Source: Planctomicrobium sp.
GTDB lineage: Bacteria > Planctomycetota > Planctomycetia > Planctomycetales > Planctomycetaceae
Assembly: GCA_030626405.1 (NCBI GenBank)
Contig: DAOUPA010000013.1
Span: 1-32,798 of the forward strand
Direction: 5' to 3'
Length of the DNA stretch: 32,798 bases
Part shown: positions 17,061 to 27,444 of the stretch, in pieces
Layout: each line of letters begins with the position of its first letter
Numbering within the stretch: the first letter of the stretch is position 1
Made by a program: the position numbers and the translations under genes
Notes under the pieces: model-generated
Told to the model about the DNA's origin: nothing
Seen by the model: only the letters and a program-made list of their open reading frames with translations
Database searches by the model: none

Positions 17061-17639
17061 CTAGTCGCCATCCGTCTCTGCTCGATTGAAGAGATTCATG
17101 GCTTGTTCCACGCCTTCCTCAACCCAACATTCCACTGCCGATGCGGCTCGTGAAACGCACTCTTCCATCTTTAACCGCTCCGCTTTGCTGAACTTGTGCA
17201 AAACGTAGTTTGTTGCATCCACCCCGCTAGGAGGCCGACCGACTCCGACACGCAAACGAGCGAAATCGGACGTTCCGAGTTGATCAATTGTATTTTGAAG
17301 TCCCTTTTGACCGCCAGCAGATCCGGAAGACCGGAGTCGCAAGCGACCTGTCGGTAAATTCATATCGTCATGGACAAGCAGCAAGTCAGCCAGTGAAATC
17401 TTATAGAAATTCACGATTGACCGCACGCTACGACCACTGAGATTCATAAAAGTTTGTGGAGCGACAAGTTGAATTCGCTCGCTGCCAATCTGAATCTCTG
17501 TCGTTTCTGCTTCAAAACTGGTTCTCCAGCGATCTGCTGAGAACCTTTCGGACAATGCCACAAGAACATCAAAACCGATGTTGTGACGTGTCCCTGCGTA
17601 TTTTTTTCCTGGATTCCCAAGGCCGACGACGATTTTCAC
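17061..17639 (-). CDS. pth: Peptidyl-tRNA hydrolase
   Basis: MKIVVGLGNPGKKYAGTRHNIGFDVL, PQTFMNLSGRSV, LLVHDDMNLPTGRLRLRSSGSAGGQKGLQNTIDQLGTSDFARLRVGVGRP. Confidence 0.98.
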   Translation of the reverse strand: MKIVVGLGNPGKKYAGTRHNIGFDVLVALSERFSADRWRTSFEAETTEIQIGSERIQLVAPQTFMNLSGRSVRSIVNFYKISLADLLLVHDDMNLPTGRLRLRSSGSAGGQKGLQNTIDQLGTSDFARLRVGVGRPPSGVDATNYVLHKFSKAERLKMEECVSRAASAVECWVEEGVEQAMNLFNRAETDGD

Positions 17640-17674
17640 GGCTTCGTCCTCCTTGGAGAATCGACTCTCAAAAC

Positions 17675-18292
17675 TTATCCTTCGGTGGAAGCTTCTGAGT
17701 CAGCAGGTTGATCCTCTACTTCTTCTTCTTCTTTCACGGCTTTTGCATCTTCCGAGATCTGTACCACTACGGAATCCGCAGGGTTCAGAATTTTCAAGCC
17801 AGCAGGAAGGTCAACTAAATCACTGACGTGAACACTATCACCAATCTGCAGGTTTCCAATTTTCACATGAATTGCATCTGGAATTTCTACTGCCAAGCAC
17901 TCAACTTCAATGGTGTGCAAAGGTTGCTCAAAAATGCCTCCAGCGAGAACTCCTGGGGCAGTTCCTCGAAATGCGACAGGAATTTCAACGTGAATTCGTT
18001 CGTCTGGGTCAACACGAAGGAAGTCAACATGCAAAATGTGTTTGCTGAATGTATCCCACTGTACGTCGCGAAGCAGGGTTTTTTCGAGAGTTCCGTCCAA
18101 CTCCAAGTCAACCACTTTCGACCCATCTTTGAGAAGGGCGCGAACATCTTCGCCAGCCAGTTGAATCGAAACAGCACCTTTTTTGTGTCCGTACATCACG
18201 GCCGGGACAATTCCCTGCGTACGCAAACGTCGACTACCTGTGCTGCCGGATTCAGTGCGGGGTTGTACCGCAATTTTTTCAATCGTAGACAT
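17675..18292 (-). CDS. rplY: 50S ribosomal protein L25 / general stress protein Ctc
   Basis: R-x-G-S-x-x-SRRLRTQGIVPAVMYGHKKGAVSIQL; HVDFLRVDPDERIHVEIPVAFRGTAPGVLAGGI; acidic C-terminus typical of the CTC form. Confidence 0.95.
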   Translation of the reverse strand: MSTIEKIAVQPRTESGSTGSRRLRTQGIVPAVMYGHKKGAVSIQLAGEDVRALLKDGSKVVDLELDGTLEKTLLRDVQWDTFSKHILHVDFLRVDPDERIHVEIPVAFRGTAPGVLAGGIFEQPLHTIEVECLAVEIPDAIHVKIGNLQIGDSVHVSDLVDLPAGLKILNPADSVVVQISEDAKAVKEEEEVEDQPADSEASTEG

Positions 18293-18353
18293 AACTACTT
18301 GTTTTCAGAAGACTTGCTTCAAAATGGCGATCATTCAAACTGCACTTCTTACC

Positions 18354-18365
18354 CGTATTAATACG
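18354..18365. promoter_or_regulatory. Perfect 12-bp palindrome upstream of rplY (candidate operator)
   Basis: cgtattaatacg, self-complementary, about 60 bp upstream of the rplY start codon in the divergent rplY/yceH intergenic region. Confidence 0.3.
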
Positions 18366-18698
18366 TCGTCAAAAGTACAGAACCAATAAGTCAAAATCCC
18401 GCCTAAGGCGAGAAGCCACGCACCATAGTGTCTCCTTTCCCCGAATTCAAGACTTCCGTCTCACGGTTTTTGACCTCAGGGCAACAAAAGTTGACAATAT
18501 CTAAGGTTGGCCTCTTCGTGTGGTCAGAACCGTTTGAAATATATAGGCAGGTTTCCTGTACATTTGAGATGTATGGCTCAACGGATGGAATTGAGATTCG
18601 GAATGCGGTCGATTTTGATTCTCTCGTCTTGAGTTGTTAGCTTCTACGTTCAGATGAATCTATTTTCACTTTTCCAATAATGGATTACGGATATTCGC

Positions 18699-19460
18699 AT
18701 GGGCGGTAATTACGAAACTCAGTTTGACGAAAACGCACCGGTCATTCGCCAATTGACGAAAGGGCAGCGGCGTGCTCTGGGAGTTCTCATCGAAAAAGCG
18801 TTTACAACACCTGATCAATATCCACTGACCTTGAAGTCGGCGACATCTGGTGCAAACCAAAAGAGTAATCGTGCTCCAATTGCGAATTACACAGAAGGTG
18901 CTGTTTGGGAACTGCTTGATGAACTACGAGAACTTGGCCTCATCGCCGTTGTTCACCCAGAGTCTGGGCGGACCGAACGGTTTCGCCATTACATGCGGCG
19001 GCGTTTTCAATTTTCAGAACCGCAACTCGCGATTATGACGGAGTTAATGCTTCGTGGGCGCCAGCAGCTTGGAGAATTACGCGCCCGCGCCAGTCGAATG
19101 GTTCCCATCGAAAACCTCGACGAACTTCGCCGTGAGTTGACATCGTTGCAGGAGCAAGGCTTTATTCAGGCGAGTGGGTCTCTCGAACGAAGAGGAATAG
19201 AAGTCGATCACAATATGTATACAGACAGTGAAGGCGGGAAGTTGGAGTCCTCTTCTCCTGTTGCGGAAGAACCGCAAAGGGAAGTGGTCCAGCAATCGCA
19301 TTCTTCGCCAAGCGTGACTCCGGCTGCTGGCAATGCAGACGAAATCAATTCGCTAAAAGGTGAGGTGACATGTCTTCGCTCCGAAGTCGAATCGCTCCGG
19401 CAAACTGTTGAAGAACTCAAAGACAATCTGGACGATCTTCGTCGAAGCCTGGGGGCCTGA
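18699..19460 (+). CDS. YceH / UPF0502 (DUF480) family protein with C-terminal coiled coil
   Basis: LTKGQRRALGVLIEKAFTTPDQYPLTLKSATSGANQKSNRAPIANYTEGAVWELLDELRELGLIAVVHPESGRTERFRH; GRQQLGELRARASRM; heptad-like C-terminus. Confidence 0.93.
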   Translation: MGGNYETQFDENAPVIRQLTKGQRRALGVLIEKAFTTPDQYPLTLKSATSGANQKSNRAPIANYTEGAVWELLDELRELGLIAVVHPESGRTERFRHYMRRRFQFSEPQLAIMTELMLRGRQQLGELRARASRMVPIENLDELRRELTSLQEQGFIQASGSLERRGIEVDHNMYTDSEGGKLESSSPVAEEPQREVVQQSHSSPSVTPAAGNADEINSLKGEVTCLRSEVESLRQTVEELKDNLDDLRRSLGA

Positions 19461-19462
19461 CT

Positions 19463-22400
19463 TTGAATTGGAAATGCACGATCCTGATTTGTTCAATGGC
19501 ATGGCCCGTCGTTGCAAACGCACAGGTTGAAGTACCAACTTCCACAAAACCAATTCCAGCTGCAAAACCTTCGGAGCCACACAATTTTTCGCTGTCCGCA
19601 TTGGTTCCACGGGATCGAGAGTTAGAGGTCAAGGCACAAGCGATCGATAAACTGATTGCGAAGAAAAAGCACTCCGCTGCCGTCGAGATCTTGATCGAAA
19701 TCCTTTCCAGCCGTGAGGAAGGTCTGATCCCGTTTCAGGGATCTTTGCAACGACCACGGTCTCTGGCACGGCAGCGAATTCTCAAACTCTCTCCGATTGG
19801 ATTGAATGCATACCGTCGGAACGTGGAGAAGAGAGCGCAAGAACATCTTGAATCGGTTCTTAAGTTCGGTGATGAATCGCTGCTTCAAGAAGTTGTCACA
19901 CTCTATCCAATGACGAAGGCAGCGGAGCGTGCGCGCGAATTCTGGGTCGCAGCGGTTCGAGATCGCGGTGATCAATTTCGATCCGCGCTCATCCTTCAGG
20001 AGCTTGCTGGGAGTGCGAACTCCGGTCAGTATAAGAACCGACTGGCGGCGCAACTTGATCGCCTGAAGGCGGAAGGTTCAGCGCTCAAGACTGCTGCACC
20101 GAAAAAAACTCTCTTCGACGACTTTCGCCCATCTGTTGTTCCAGTCTGGTCGATGGATCACGATCTATCTGGTGGTGCGATCAAAGCGATCATGCAGGGG
20201 CATCGCGACCTTCGCGAACATGGTCTGACTCCATTCTCGCCGTGGGGTGCTCTCTTCGTTGGTGATCAACTTTTGACCGTGACACCCAATCGCATCGAAG
20301 CGAAGAACCGTGAGACTGGCGAGTTACTCTGGTCCCGACCTCTTGAACAGTACGGTGCCAGAATTTTGACAAAACTGAATGACGTTGCCAGTCCGCTGCG
20401 CAGTTGGAACATTGCGAGGGCGGTGTTGTTTCGTGTTTTTGGTGAATCAACATACGCTCAACTGGCGTCCGATGGCGAGAGCCTCTACTTCACCGAGGCA
20501 ACTGAGTCTGGTAGCAAGTTCGAACAAAGAAGGAAGGATCGGCGCGCGGCAAACCGCGTTGTTTGTCTTGACCTGAAAACTGGTGAGGAAAAATGGTCGA
20601 ACTCGACAATCGCCAAGTCACGAGCATACCTCTGCGGTCCTCCGACAGTCCTCGATGACGAACTGCTCGTGATGGCAGAATACCGACACACTTCGCAGAT
20701 TTACCTCTTGGCTTTGGATAAGGCGACCGGGAAAATTAAACGTCAACTTTCGATTGCGGAGCCATCGAAACCAGTCGAAGCAGGGACATTCGATGAGCGC
20801 GACGGTCGGCGTCAAGGCGTTGCGTGTCCGATTCGGATTGTCGGCGCCAGAGCCTATTGCCCGACTTCTGCCGGAGTTCTTGCCGCAGTCAATCTGGTTC
20901 ACTGGAAAATCGATTGGATCTATCGATACCCGCGTCACGACGTTCCTCTTTCAGGGACTGGAATGGGGAGACCAGAACTCGGTTTGACTGGCTTTCAATG
21001 GTGGTCCGGCTGGAATGGAATTCAAATGGAATTCTTTGATGATTCCATGGCGTTTGTCAGTCCTGAGAGCAACCTGTTGAGTCTTCATAATCGCTTTAGC
21101 GGAGAACTGCTCTGGCGTGTAGACCGCGAAGATGGCCTCTACGTTGCCCATGCGAGTCGCGAGTACGGGGTCGTGGTCATCGGTGCGAATTCCGCGCGAG
21201 CTTATTCAACAATCGGTGGAGAAGTCACATGGCAAACGTCACTGAATTTTCCGATGGGACGTGGCGTGCAGATTGGTGGCTTCTATCTCCTTCCAGACAG
21301 TGAATTCGGCTGGACGGTCATCGATCTGAAGACCGGGAAACGGCAAGACTCCCGCTTCAATTCGGATTCAAACTATGTTCCTGTCACGATCACAAATTTA
21401 AGAACGCCCAGGAATTTCATTTCGAATAACGGGGAACTGTACGAACTCAGCTACCGTGGCGTGAAACGTCTCCAATCTCTCGATGGCACGCATGATGTTA
21501 CAGAAACAGAATCAATCGCGCTCAAGATACTTTCTGCCATCGAACTTGGAAACATCGACGCGGCAATGACGTACTTTCTTGATTCTCAATCCGCATCGAG
21601 TGAAAAGGATGAACACATCGCAGTTGCTGGGATCGCTTTAGTTCAGGAATTGGAGAAGAAGCATTTTAGCAAAACGAAACCCGAGGTTCCCTTCGAAGGA
21701 TTTGCAGAACATGGCAAGTTTCTCTTCGATTCATCGTTGATTCAGTCCTGGTTCCGAGTTGCATTCGATCATGCACTGAAGTCGAAAAACTGGAAGATGT
21801 TGAAGAACGTTTTGTCGAGTCAATTGACTCGACCAATTGCTCAAGGATTTGGAACAAGTCGAAAGCGACGATTTCGTATTGACCGCTGGATCGCGACGAG
21901 ACTTGTTGAAGCGGATCGATTGTTCTCGTCTGAAGAAAAGGAACGTCTCGCAAAAACGATTGAAGAAATCTGGCAGGCGAGAGGTCTTGATAACCCTGAC
22001 GAACGAGAGTTTTTGCAGCAGATGTTTGCTTTTACACCTTGGTCTCGAAAGACTTCGGAGGTCGACTCTGAGAATCCGGAACAGCTGGAAGAGAAAGTCA
22101 GTCGTCAACTTAACTTGCTTCAAAAGGAGTCGCGGCAGTCAATCTTTCTAGCTCCAGTTGAGTTCGAAAAACAGAACCGAAACTGGCTGACGGAAACACC
22201 CGTTGTGACGCAAAAGGCTCGCGGTTCCAGCAGCATCTACTTTGAACCAGTCCCGATTGAAAATGTCGATGGCACGCCGAATTGCCAGATCAATGTCCAG
22301 ATCGAGTACCCGGGACATCGCGCAGTGAGATTTTCCGGCAAGAATTGGAACCGCCCCTGGGACGCTTACCTCCCACGCACGAATCGCGTGCTTCGCATGG

Positions 22401-23635
22401 AGCGTGAATTGGCGAGAGGTTGGATGTTAGGGCGACTGCTGGTTCTTCAAGTTGGATCGGAAGTTTATGGAATTAGCCCGTTGAATGCTGAAGGCCATCG
22501 CGGGGCGCGATTACTTTGGCCTTCGAAGGGGCAAGCAATTGATACGCTGGGTGACCGATCGAATCAAATGCTTTCGTTTCAATCCCGGGTCATCCCTGAA
22601 CGAGTCGGTTTCCCTCAGCAACCAGCGAAAAGAATGTCCGAATTCGGTCATTACGCAACAGAAGTCGGACCGGTTCGGGCCAGCTATTTTTGCATTCAAC
22701 AAAAAGGAATGCTTGTTGCATTCGAGACGTTCACCGGAAAGGAAATCTGGCGGCGTTACGACTTGCCGCAAGCAGCCATTTGCCTTGGAGACGAAGAAAA
22801 AGTTGTCGTCATCGATCAAAAACAGAATGTGGCACAAATCCTTTCGGCACTCGCCGGGCACGAACTCAACCGCCGGCCATTTTCGTTTTCAATGGACTCC
22901 ATCTTGATTGCAGTTGGTGTTCATGCTCTTGTGATGCAGGGGGGCAGCGACAACCGACCTCTCATTCTGGAATGGGTCAATTTTTCGAACGGAGAATCAA
23001 TCTGGAAACGTGAATGGAAGGCTGGAGCCATTCCATTCGAACTGGACGGTCGTCGGTTTGGGGTTGTTTCCTCTACAGGAGGTATGGAAATCGTTGCGAC
23101 AGATTCAGGGGAGACGGTGGTCACTCATGAACTCGATCTGCCTGAGGAGCTTTCCAAAATTGTTTGCAGTGTCGGAGAACGGGATTACTTGGTCATCTTT
23201 TCGAAGCCTGTCGAAGATGCGAAAATCTTGAACGCAACACAGCAGTCGGGAGCGTCTCGCCGCGAATTGGTTCACGGTCCGATGGTTTCCATTGACCGTC
23301 AGAGCGGAGAGGTTCTGTGGGAATCGAAATTGGAAAATGCTGTATTCCCACTTCATCAACCGGTTGATCTTCCAGTATTTATCACTGCGGGAAGTCGGTT
23401 CCCGGAAGAAATCATGGATGATCAGGTTCCAGGTAGTCGCATTCAAATGTTCCATCGCCAAACTGGCGAGCGACTGTACAAAGCGGATTCCCTCGGCCCT
23501 GTTTCCCGATACAACATCAGTGGCAACGTCGAGACAGGTGTCGTGACGCTTGTCACTCGAACTGCTATTGTTGAGGTCGATTTCTCTTCTGGTAAGCCAA
23601 AAACTGACCTGAAAGAGAAAGAAGAATCGAAGTGA
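19463..23635 (+). CDS. Large secreted PQQ-like beta-propeller repeat protein (BamB-like repeats)
   Basis: TTG start 2 bp after yceH; signal peptide LICSMAWPVVANAQ; PQQ-type blades (IEAKNRETGELLWSRPL, VCLDLKTGEEKWSNS, LLALDKATGKIKRQL, VAFETFTGKEIWRRYD, SIDRQSGEVLWESKL). Confidence 0.88.
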   Translation: MNWKCTILICSMAWPVVANAQVEVPTSTKPIPAAKPSEPHNFSLSALVPRDRELEVKAQAIDKLIAKKKHSAAVEILIEILSSREEGLIPFQGSLQRPRSLARQRILKLSPIGLNAYRRNVEKRAQEHLESVLKFGDESLLQEVVTLYPMTKAAERAREFWVAAVRDRGDQFRSALILQELAGSANSGQYKNRLAAQLDRLKAEGSALKTAAPKKTLFDDFRPSVVPVWSMDHDLSGGAIKAIMQGHRDLREHGLTPFSPWGALFVGDQLLTVTPNRIEAKNRETGELLWSRPLEQYGARILTKLNDVASPLRSWNIARAVLFRVFGESTYAQLASDGESLYFTEATESGSKFEQRRKDRRAANRVVCLDLKTGEEKWSNSTIAKSRAYLCGPPTVLDDELLVMAEYRHTSQIYLLALDKATGKIKRQLSIAEPSKPVEAGTFDERDGRRQGVACPIRIVGARAYCPTSAGVLAAVNLVHWKIDWIYRYPRHDVPLSGTGMGRPELGLTGFQWWSGWNGIQMEFFDDSMAFVSPESNLLSLHNRFSGELLWRVDREDGLYVAHASREYGVVVIGANSARAYSTIGGEVTWQTSLNFPMGRGVQIGGFYLLPDSEFGWTVIDLKTGKRQDSRFNSDSNYVPVTITNLRTPRNFISNNGELYELSYRGVKRLQSLDGTHDVTETESIALKILSAIELGNIDAAMTYFLDSQSASSEKDEHIAVAGIALVQELEKKHFSKTKPEVPFEGFAEHGKFLFDSSLIQSWFRVAFDHALKSKNWKMLKNVLSSQLTRPIAQGFGTSRKRRFRIDRWIATRLVEADRLFSSEEKERLAKTIEEIWQARGLDNPDEREFLQQMFAFTPWSRKTSEVDSENPEQLEEKVSRQLNLLQKESRQSIFLAPVEFEKQNRNWLTETPVVTQKARGSSSIYFEPVPIENVDGTPNCQINVQIEYPGHRAVRFSGKNWNRPWDAYLPRTNRVLRMERELARGWMLGRLLVLQVGSEVYGISPLNAEGHRGARLLWPSKGQAIDTLGDRSNQMLSFQSRVIPERVGFPQQPAKRMSEFGHYATEVGPVRASYFCIQQKGMLVAFETFTGKEIWRRYDLPQAAICLGDEEKVVVIDQKQNVAQILSALAGHELNRRPFSFSMDSILIAVGVHALVMQGGSDNRPLILEWVNFSNGESIWKREWKAGAIPFELDGRRFGVVSSTGGMEIVATDSGETVVTHELDLPEELSKIVCSVGERDYLVIFSKPVEDAKILNATQQSGASRRELVHGPMVSIDRQSGEVLWESKLENAVFPLHQPVDLPVFITAGSRFPEEIMDDQVPGSRIQMFHRQTGERLYKADSLGPVSRYNISGNVETGVVTLVTRTAIVEVDFSSGKPKTDLKEKEESK

Positions 23636-23744
23636 AGACGTCGGTTGGTGCGGCGGAATCGTTCTCACCATAAATACATATGAAGACGTCCTGAAGTGAT
23701 GAACGTAGGGACTTTCCATTTTCACGGATGAAACTCGAATTACC

Positions 23745-26700
23745 ATGATGCGTCCCCACTTAAAAACGTTCCTTTGCTGCGTTTTACTCTTCGGAATCTA
23801 TACAGGCTCTGTATCTGCACAGCAGTCGAAACCAACAGCTCCGGGCGAGGCACCAAACGCTGCCGGTGCCGAGGATGTTTCAACAAGCAAGCTTGAATCG
23901 CTGAAGGGTCGCGTCGAAACTGCGTCGGAACTCTCTAAAGACGAGAAGGACGAAGCGCTTAAGTCCCTCCAGGAAAGCATCATAGATCTAGCGGCAATCG
24001 AGAATTTGATAGCACGTGAACTCGCCGACAGAGAGAAACTCGCGAAAGTCAGCGAAGATCGATTAGAGCTACAAGCCGATTTAGAACGATTGCAGAAACT
24101 CACTGCTTCAACTCCAGAGCCGGACATTCAGCTAGCGGAGTTAGAACAGACGCTGGCGATTACAAAAAGTGAATTGACGCAAGCTCAATCAAAGTTCGAC
24201 AAGGTCAAGGCGCAGACTGACGGTCGTGCAGAGCGTCTGAAATCGATAGCAGATCGAATGGTCGCAATTCCAGATGAGCAAGTCAGCCTGCAAGCTGAAC
24301 TCGCAAAGCTTCCGACCGGTGCCGAGGCAACTTTGCTGATTGAGTCGAAACGATTGGCGTTTCTGGTGAAACTCAAACAGTTGAGCGTCGAACCTTCGGC
24401 GTTGAAATCAAAACGCGAGTTTTTGATCGCAGAAGCATCTTCGAAGCTGCCGGATCTGCAAAAAGACATCGCCGCTCGCCAAGTGGAGCTCTTGAATCAG
24501 GAACTGCAGGTTTACACCAATGCTGTTAATCGCGCTCGTCGATCAGAATTGGAAAACCGTTTGGCGGACGCGAAGAGTGAAATCGAGAAGATTGGTGAAC
24601 TCGGAGAGAATTGGAAGAAAAGACTGCTCCCAGTTTACGAGCAAAACGTAAAAATCATTAAAGGTGAGTTGGATATTCAACTGAAGTTGGAACAGGTCCA
24701 GTCCAAAATTGAAGGGACGAGAAAGCAGCGTGAATCACTCGCGACCGATCTTGACGAAATTCAGAATCGTGAAGGGCATACGGGGACCAGCCGTCGTTTC
24801 GGAATCCTTTTACGTCAGCACCGGAACTTTCTTCCTGATGCTGCGAATTTGAAACGACAAGTCTACTTGCGAGGGCAAACGTACGAAGCAACACAACTCT
24901 ACTATTTTGATCGCCGCGAAGAACGCAACAGGCTGGACGATATCGAGGAGAAGATCAAAACGTTCGCCAATGAAGTGATTGCAAAAGCAGATGCTGAAGG
25001 CCAGGATGCCGAGAAGTTTGAAGAACTGTATCGGGAGGCGATCAAACAGCAACGAGATGATCTCGATGCCGTGATCACCGTCTGTGATCGATACATCGAA
25101 GGACTCGGGAGCTACGACTCAGAGCAATTTCAGCTTGCTGAATTGAGCGAGGAGTTTGCGGAGTACGTCGATCAGCGCGTGTTGTGGATTCGTAGTCACG
25201 AGGCGCTCAGCTTCCGAAGCGTCACCGGAGATGTGGAGAGCCTGTCGGTTTTCGTAGATGGAAATCGGTGGAGTCATTTATTGTCGACGCTCGCAAGCGA
25301 CTTTTGGAGTCACCTGTTTGTTTATTCACTGTTCGTTGTCGTGTGGGTGTTCTTGCTCGCTTCGCAGTCAAGGCAAACGCGTCAACTGCAACATGCTGGG
25401 AAAAAAGCAACGAGTCGGCTGAACACATCAATGTCTCCGACGCTTCGGACATTGCTGATTACATTCAGTAAGTCGGTCATTCTTCCGCTTCCGCTGATGT
25501 TTGTTGGTTGGCGACTTCTGACTGCCACCTCGAGTGAAACATCAACCAGCGAATTTATTCTACCACTGTCCGATTTGGCAACGAACTTTATGTTTGTTTC
25601 CGTGCTCTTGTTCTGTCTGGAATTCATTCGGAACGTGCATCGTCCGCAGGGTCTTGCTCCGACACATTTTCACTGGACGGAATTCTCCTGCGACGTTGTG
25701 TTCCGACAGGTCAAGGTTTTCGTGTTGCTGGCGACTCCGCTGCTGGTCATCATTTCCATTCTCGATGCTTGGGACACAGTCCAGGAGGCCGCTCGATCGA
25801 ATGTTGATGTGGCATGGGTTGTTCCGGTTGATTCTGAAGTCACCACAGCCGCGACAGACCACAGTTTTGACGATTCACAAAGTGCTTTACTTCTGAATCT
25901 ACAAACACAGGACGTTGATAGCGATGCGATTTTTCGAGTCTTTTCGATGGCTCTCTTTCTTCTGTTGGCAGCAACGCTTCACAGATTGACCGATAATTAT
26001 TCTGGAGCGATTAGTCCCTGGGTGAAACGAAATCGAAACGGCTGGGTTGACCGCTTTGCATCACTCTTACATTTGCTGGTCGTTGTCATTCCCATCGCAT
26101 TAGCGGTGCTCACAGCGATTGGATTCACGTATGCGGCAGATCGTTTGGCGATCAAGTTCGGTCTGACGATTCTGTTGTTGTTCGGCGTTGAATTTGTCCG
26201 TTCGCTTTTCTTGCTTTGGTTGACTATGCGGCAGCGTCGGCTGGCAATTGAACAAGTCCGGCAGGCGCGAAAGGAATTGCTTCAAGCCAGTTCAAAGAGT
26301 CAAGTAGCAACAAAATCGACTGTCCCAGAAGTGAAATTCGAGAAAGCAAACCTTGTCGATGTCAACACTCAAACCCGCAGGCTCTTGAATACTTCGAGCT
26401 TTGTTTTGTCGATCATCGGTGTTGGGATGATTTGGACCGATGTGCTTCCGGCATTGCATTATTTCGATGCCTGGACTCTGCCTGGGACAATCTTGCAACT
26501 GCCGGAGATCATTACGACTGCGCTCATCGCTGTCCTCACAGCCACTGCAGCGCGAAACATTCCAGGCCTGCTGCAGATCACTCTGCTTGAATGGCTACCA
26601 CTGGAAAAGTCGAGCCGCTACGCGATTGGAGCCATCACTCAATACCTGATTGCGATCGTTGGTTTGCTGGCAATCAGCGGGCAACTCGGAATTGGCTGGG

Positions 26701-27356
26701 AAGATGTTCAATGGTTGGCAGCCGGCCTGACTGTGGGATTAGGTTTTGGATTACAGGAGATTTTTGCGAATTTCGTTTCCGGTCTCATCATTCTGTTCGA
26801 ACAACCTGTTCGCGTTGGTGATGTTGTCACAATTGACGGTGTCTCAGGCGTGGTGAACCGAATTCGGATTCGTTCGACAACGATTACAGACTGGGACCGG
26901 AAGGAATACATTGTCCCCAATCGTGAGTTCATCACTGGAAAGTTGCTGAACTGGACTCTTTCTGACACGGTTAACCGAGTCGTCATTGAAGTCGGTGTCG
27001 CGTACGGAACCGACCCAAATTCCGTGCAGGAGATCATCCTGAAAACAGTCTCCAGTCATCATAACGTGATGCATGACCCAGGACCGATTGTCACTTTCGA
27101 TGGCTTCGGAGACAGCGCTCTTAACTTCACACTCAGGGCATATCTTCCGAGTCTGGATAGCCGGCTTCGAACGATTCACGAACTGCATACCACCATTATC
27201 GCTGCATTGGAAAAGGCCGGAATCGAAATTCCATTCCCACAAAGAGATCTCAACATTCGCTCTTCGGTTGCGCTGCCGCACGTTGCTAATACGTCAATTC
27301 TGAAAGATAACTCTGAGTTACCAAATGAATACAAGCAGACAGACTCGCAGGAATGA
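23745..27356 (+). CDS. Large mechanosensitive ion channel (MscK/KefA-type MscS superfamily) with periplasmic coiled-coil domain
   Basis: Signal peptide; long coiled coil; multiple TM helices; pore/beta domain WLAAGLTVGLGFGLQEIFANFVSGLIILFEQPVRVGDVVTIDGVSGVVNRIRIRSTTITDWDRKEYIVPNREFITGKLLNWTLSD. Confidence 0.94.
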   Translation: MMRPHLKTFLCCVLLFGIYTGSVSAQQSKPTAPGEAPNAAGAEDVSTSKLESLKGRVETASELSKDEKDEALKSLQESIIDLAAIENLIARELADREKLAKVSEDRLELQADLERLQKLTASTPEPDIQLAELEQTLAITKSELTQAQSKFDKVKAQTDGRAERLKSIADRMVAIPDEQVSLQAELAKLPTGAEATLLIESKRLAFLVKLKQLSVEPSALKSKREFLIAEASSKLPDLQKDIAARQVELLNQELQVYTNAVNRARRSELENRLADAKSEIEKIGELGENWKKRLLPVYEQNVKIIKGELDIQLKLEQVQSKIEGTRKQRESLATDLDEIQNREGHTGTSRRFGILLRQHRNFLPDAANLKRQVYLRGQTYEATQLYYFDRREERNRLDDIEEKIKTFANEVIAKADAEGQDAEKFEELYREAIKQQRDDLDAVITVCDRYIEGLGSYDSEQFQLAELSEEFAEYVDQRVLWIRSHEALSFRSVTGDVESLSVFVDGNRWSHLLSTLASDFWSHLFVYSLFVVVWVFLLASQSRQTRQLQHAGKKATSRLNTSMSPTLRTLLITFSKSVILPLPLMFVGWRLLTATSSETSTSEFILPLSDLATNFMFVSVLLFCLEFIRNVHRPQGLAPTHFHWTEFSCDVVFRQVKVFVLLATPLLVIISILDAWDTVQEAARSNVDVAWVVPVDSEVTTAATDHSFDDSQSALLLNLQTQDVDSDAIFRVFSMALFLLLAATLHRLTDNYSGAISPWVKRNRNGWVDRFASLLHLLVVVIPIALAVLTAIGFTYAADRLAIKFGLTILLLFGVEFVRSLFLLWLTMRQRRLAIEQVRQARKELLQASSKSQVATKSTVPEVKFEKANLVDVNTQTRRLLNTSSFVLSIIGVGMIWTDVLPALHYFDAWTLPGTILQLPEIITTALIAVLTATAARNIPGLLQITLLEWLPLEKSSRYAIGAITQYLIAIVGLLAISGQLGIGWEDVQWLAAGLTVGLGFGLQEIFANFVSGLIILFEQPVRVGDVVTIDGVSGVVNRIRIRSTTITDWDRKEYIVPNREFITGKLLNWTLSDTVNRVVIEVGVAYGTDPNSVQEIILKTVSSHHNVMHDPGPIVTFDGFGDSALNFTLRAYLPSLDSRLRTIHELHTTIIAALEKAGIEIPFPQRDLNIRSSVALPHVANTSILKDNSELPNEYKQTDSQE

Positions 27357-27444
27357 AAAAATGATTGCCACCGAGTTCACCGAGAACACATGTGACTTGT
27401 GCCATATTTATCGAAGTTCCCAGGTAAGATCGAAAGACAATAAC

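Noticed and set aside
17828-18361. 177-aa plus-strand ORF inside rplY
   Set aside because: Antisense to rplY; no domain or signal.
18491-18520. TTGACA at 18491 as a sigma70 -35 box for yceH
   Set aside because: No acceptable -10 hexamer at 16-18 bp spacing (next bases read cttcgt).
18428-18640. 70-aa plus-strand ORF upstream of yceH
   Set aside because: No RBS-supported start or recognisable domain; located in the divergent promoter region.
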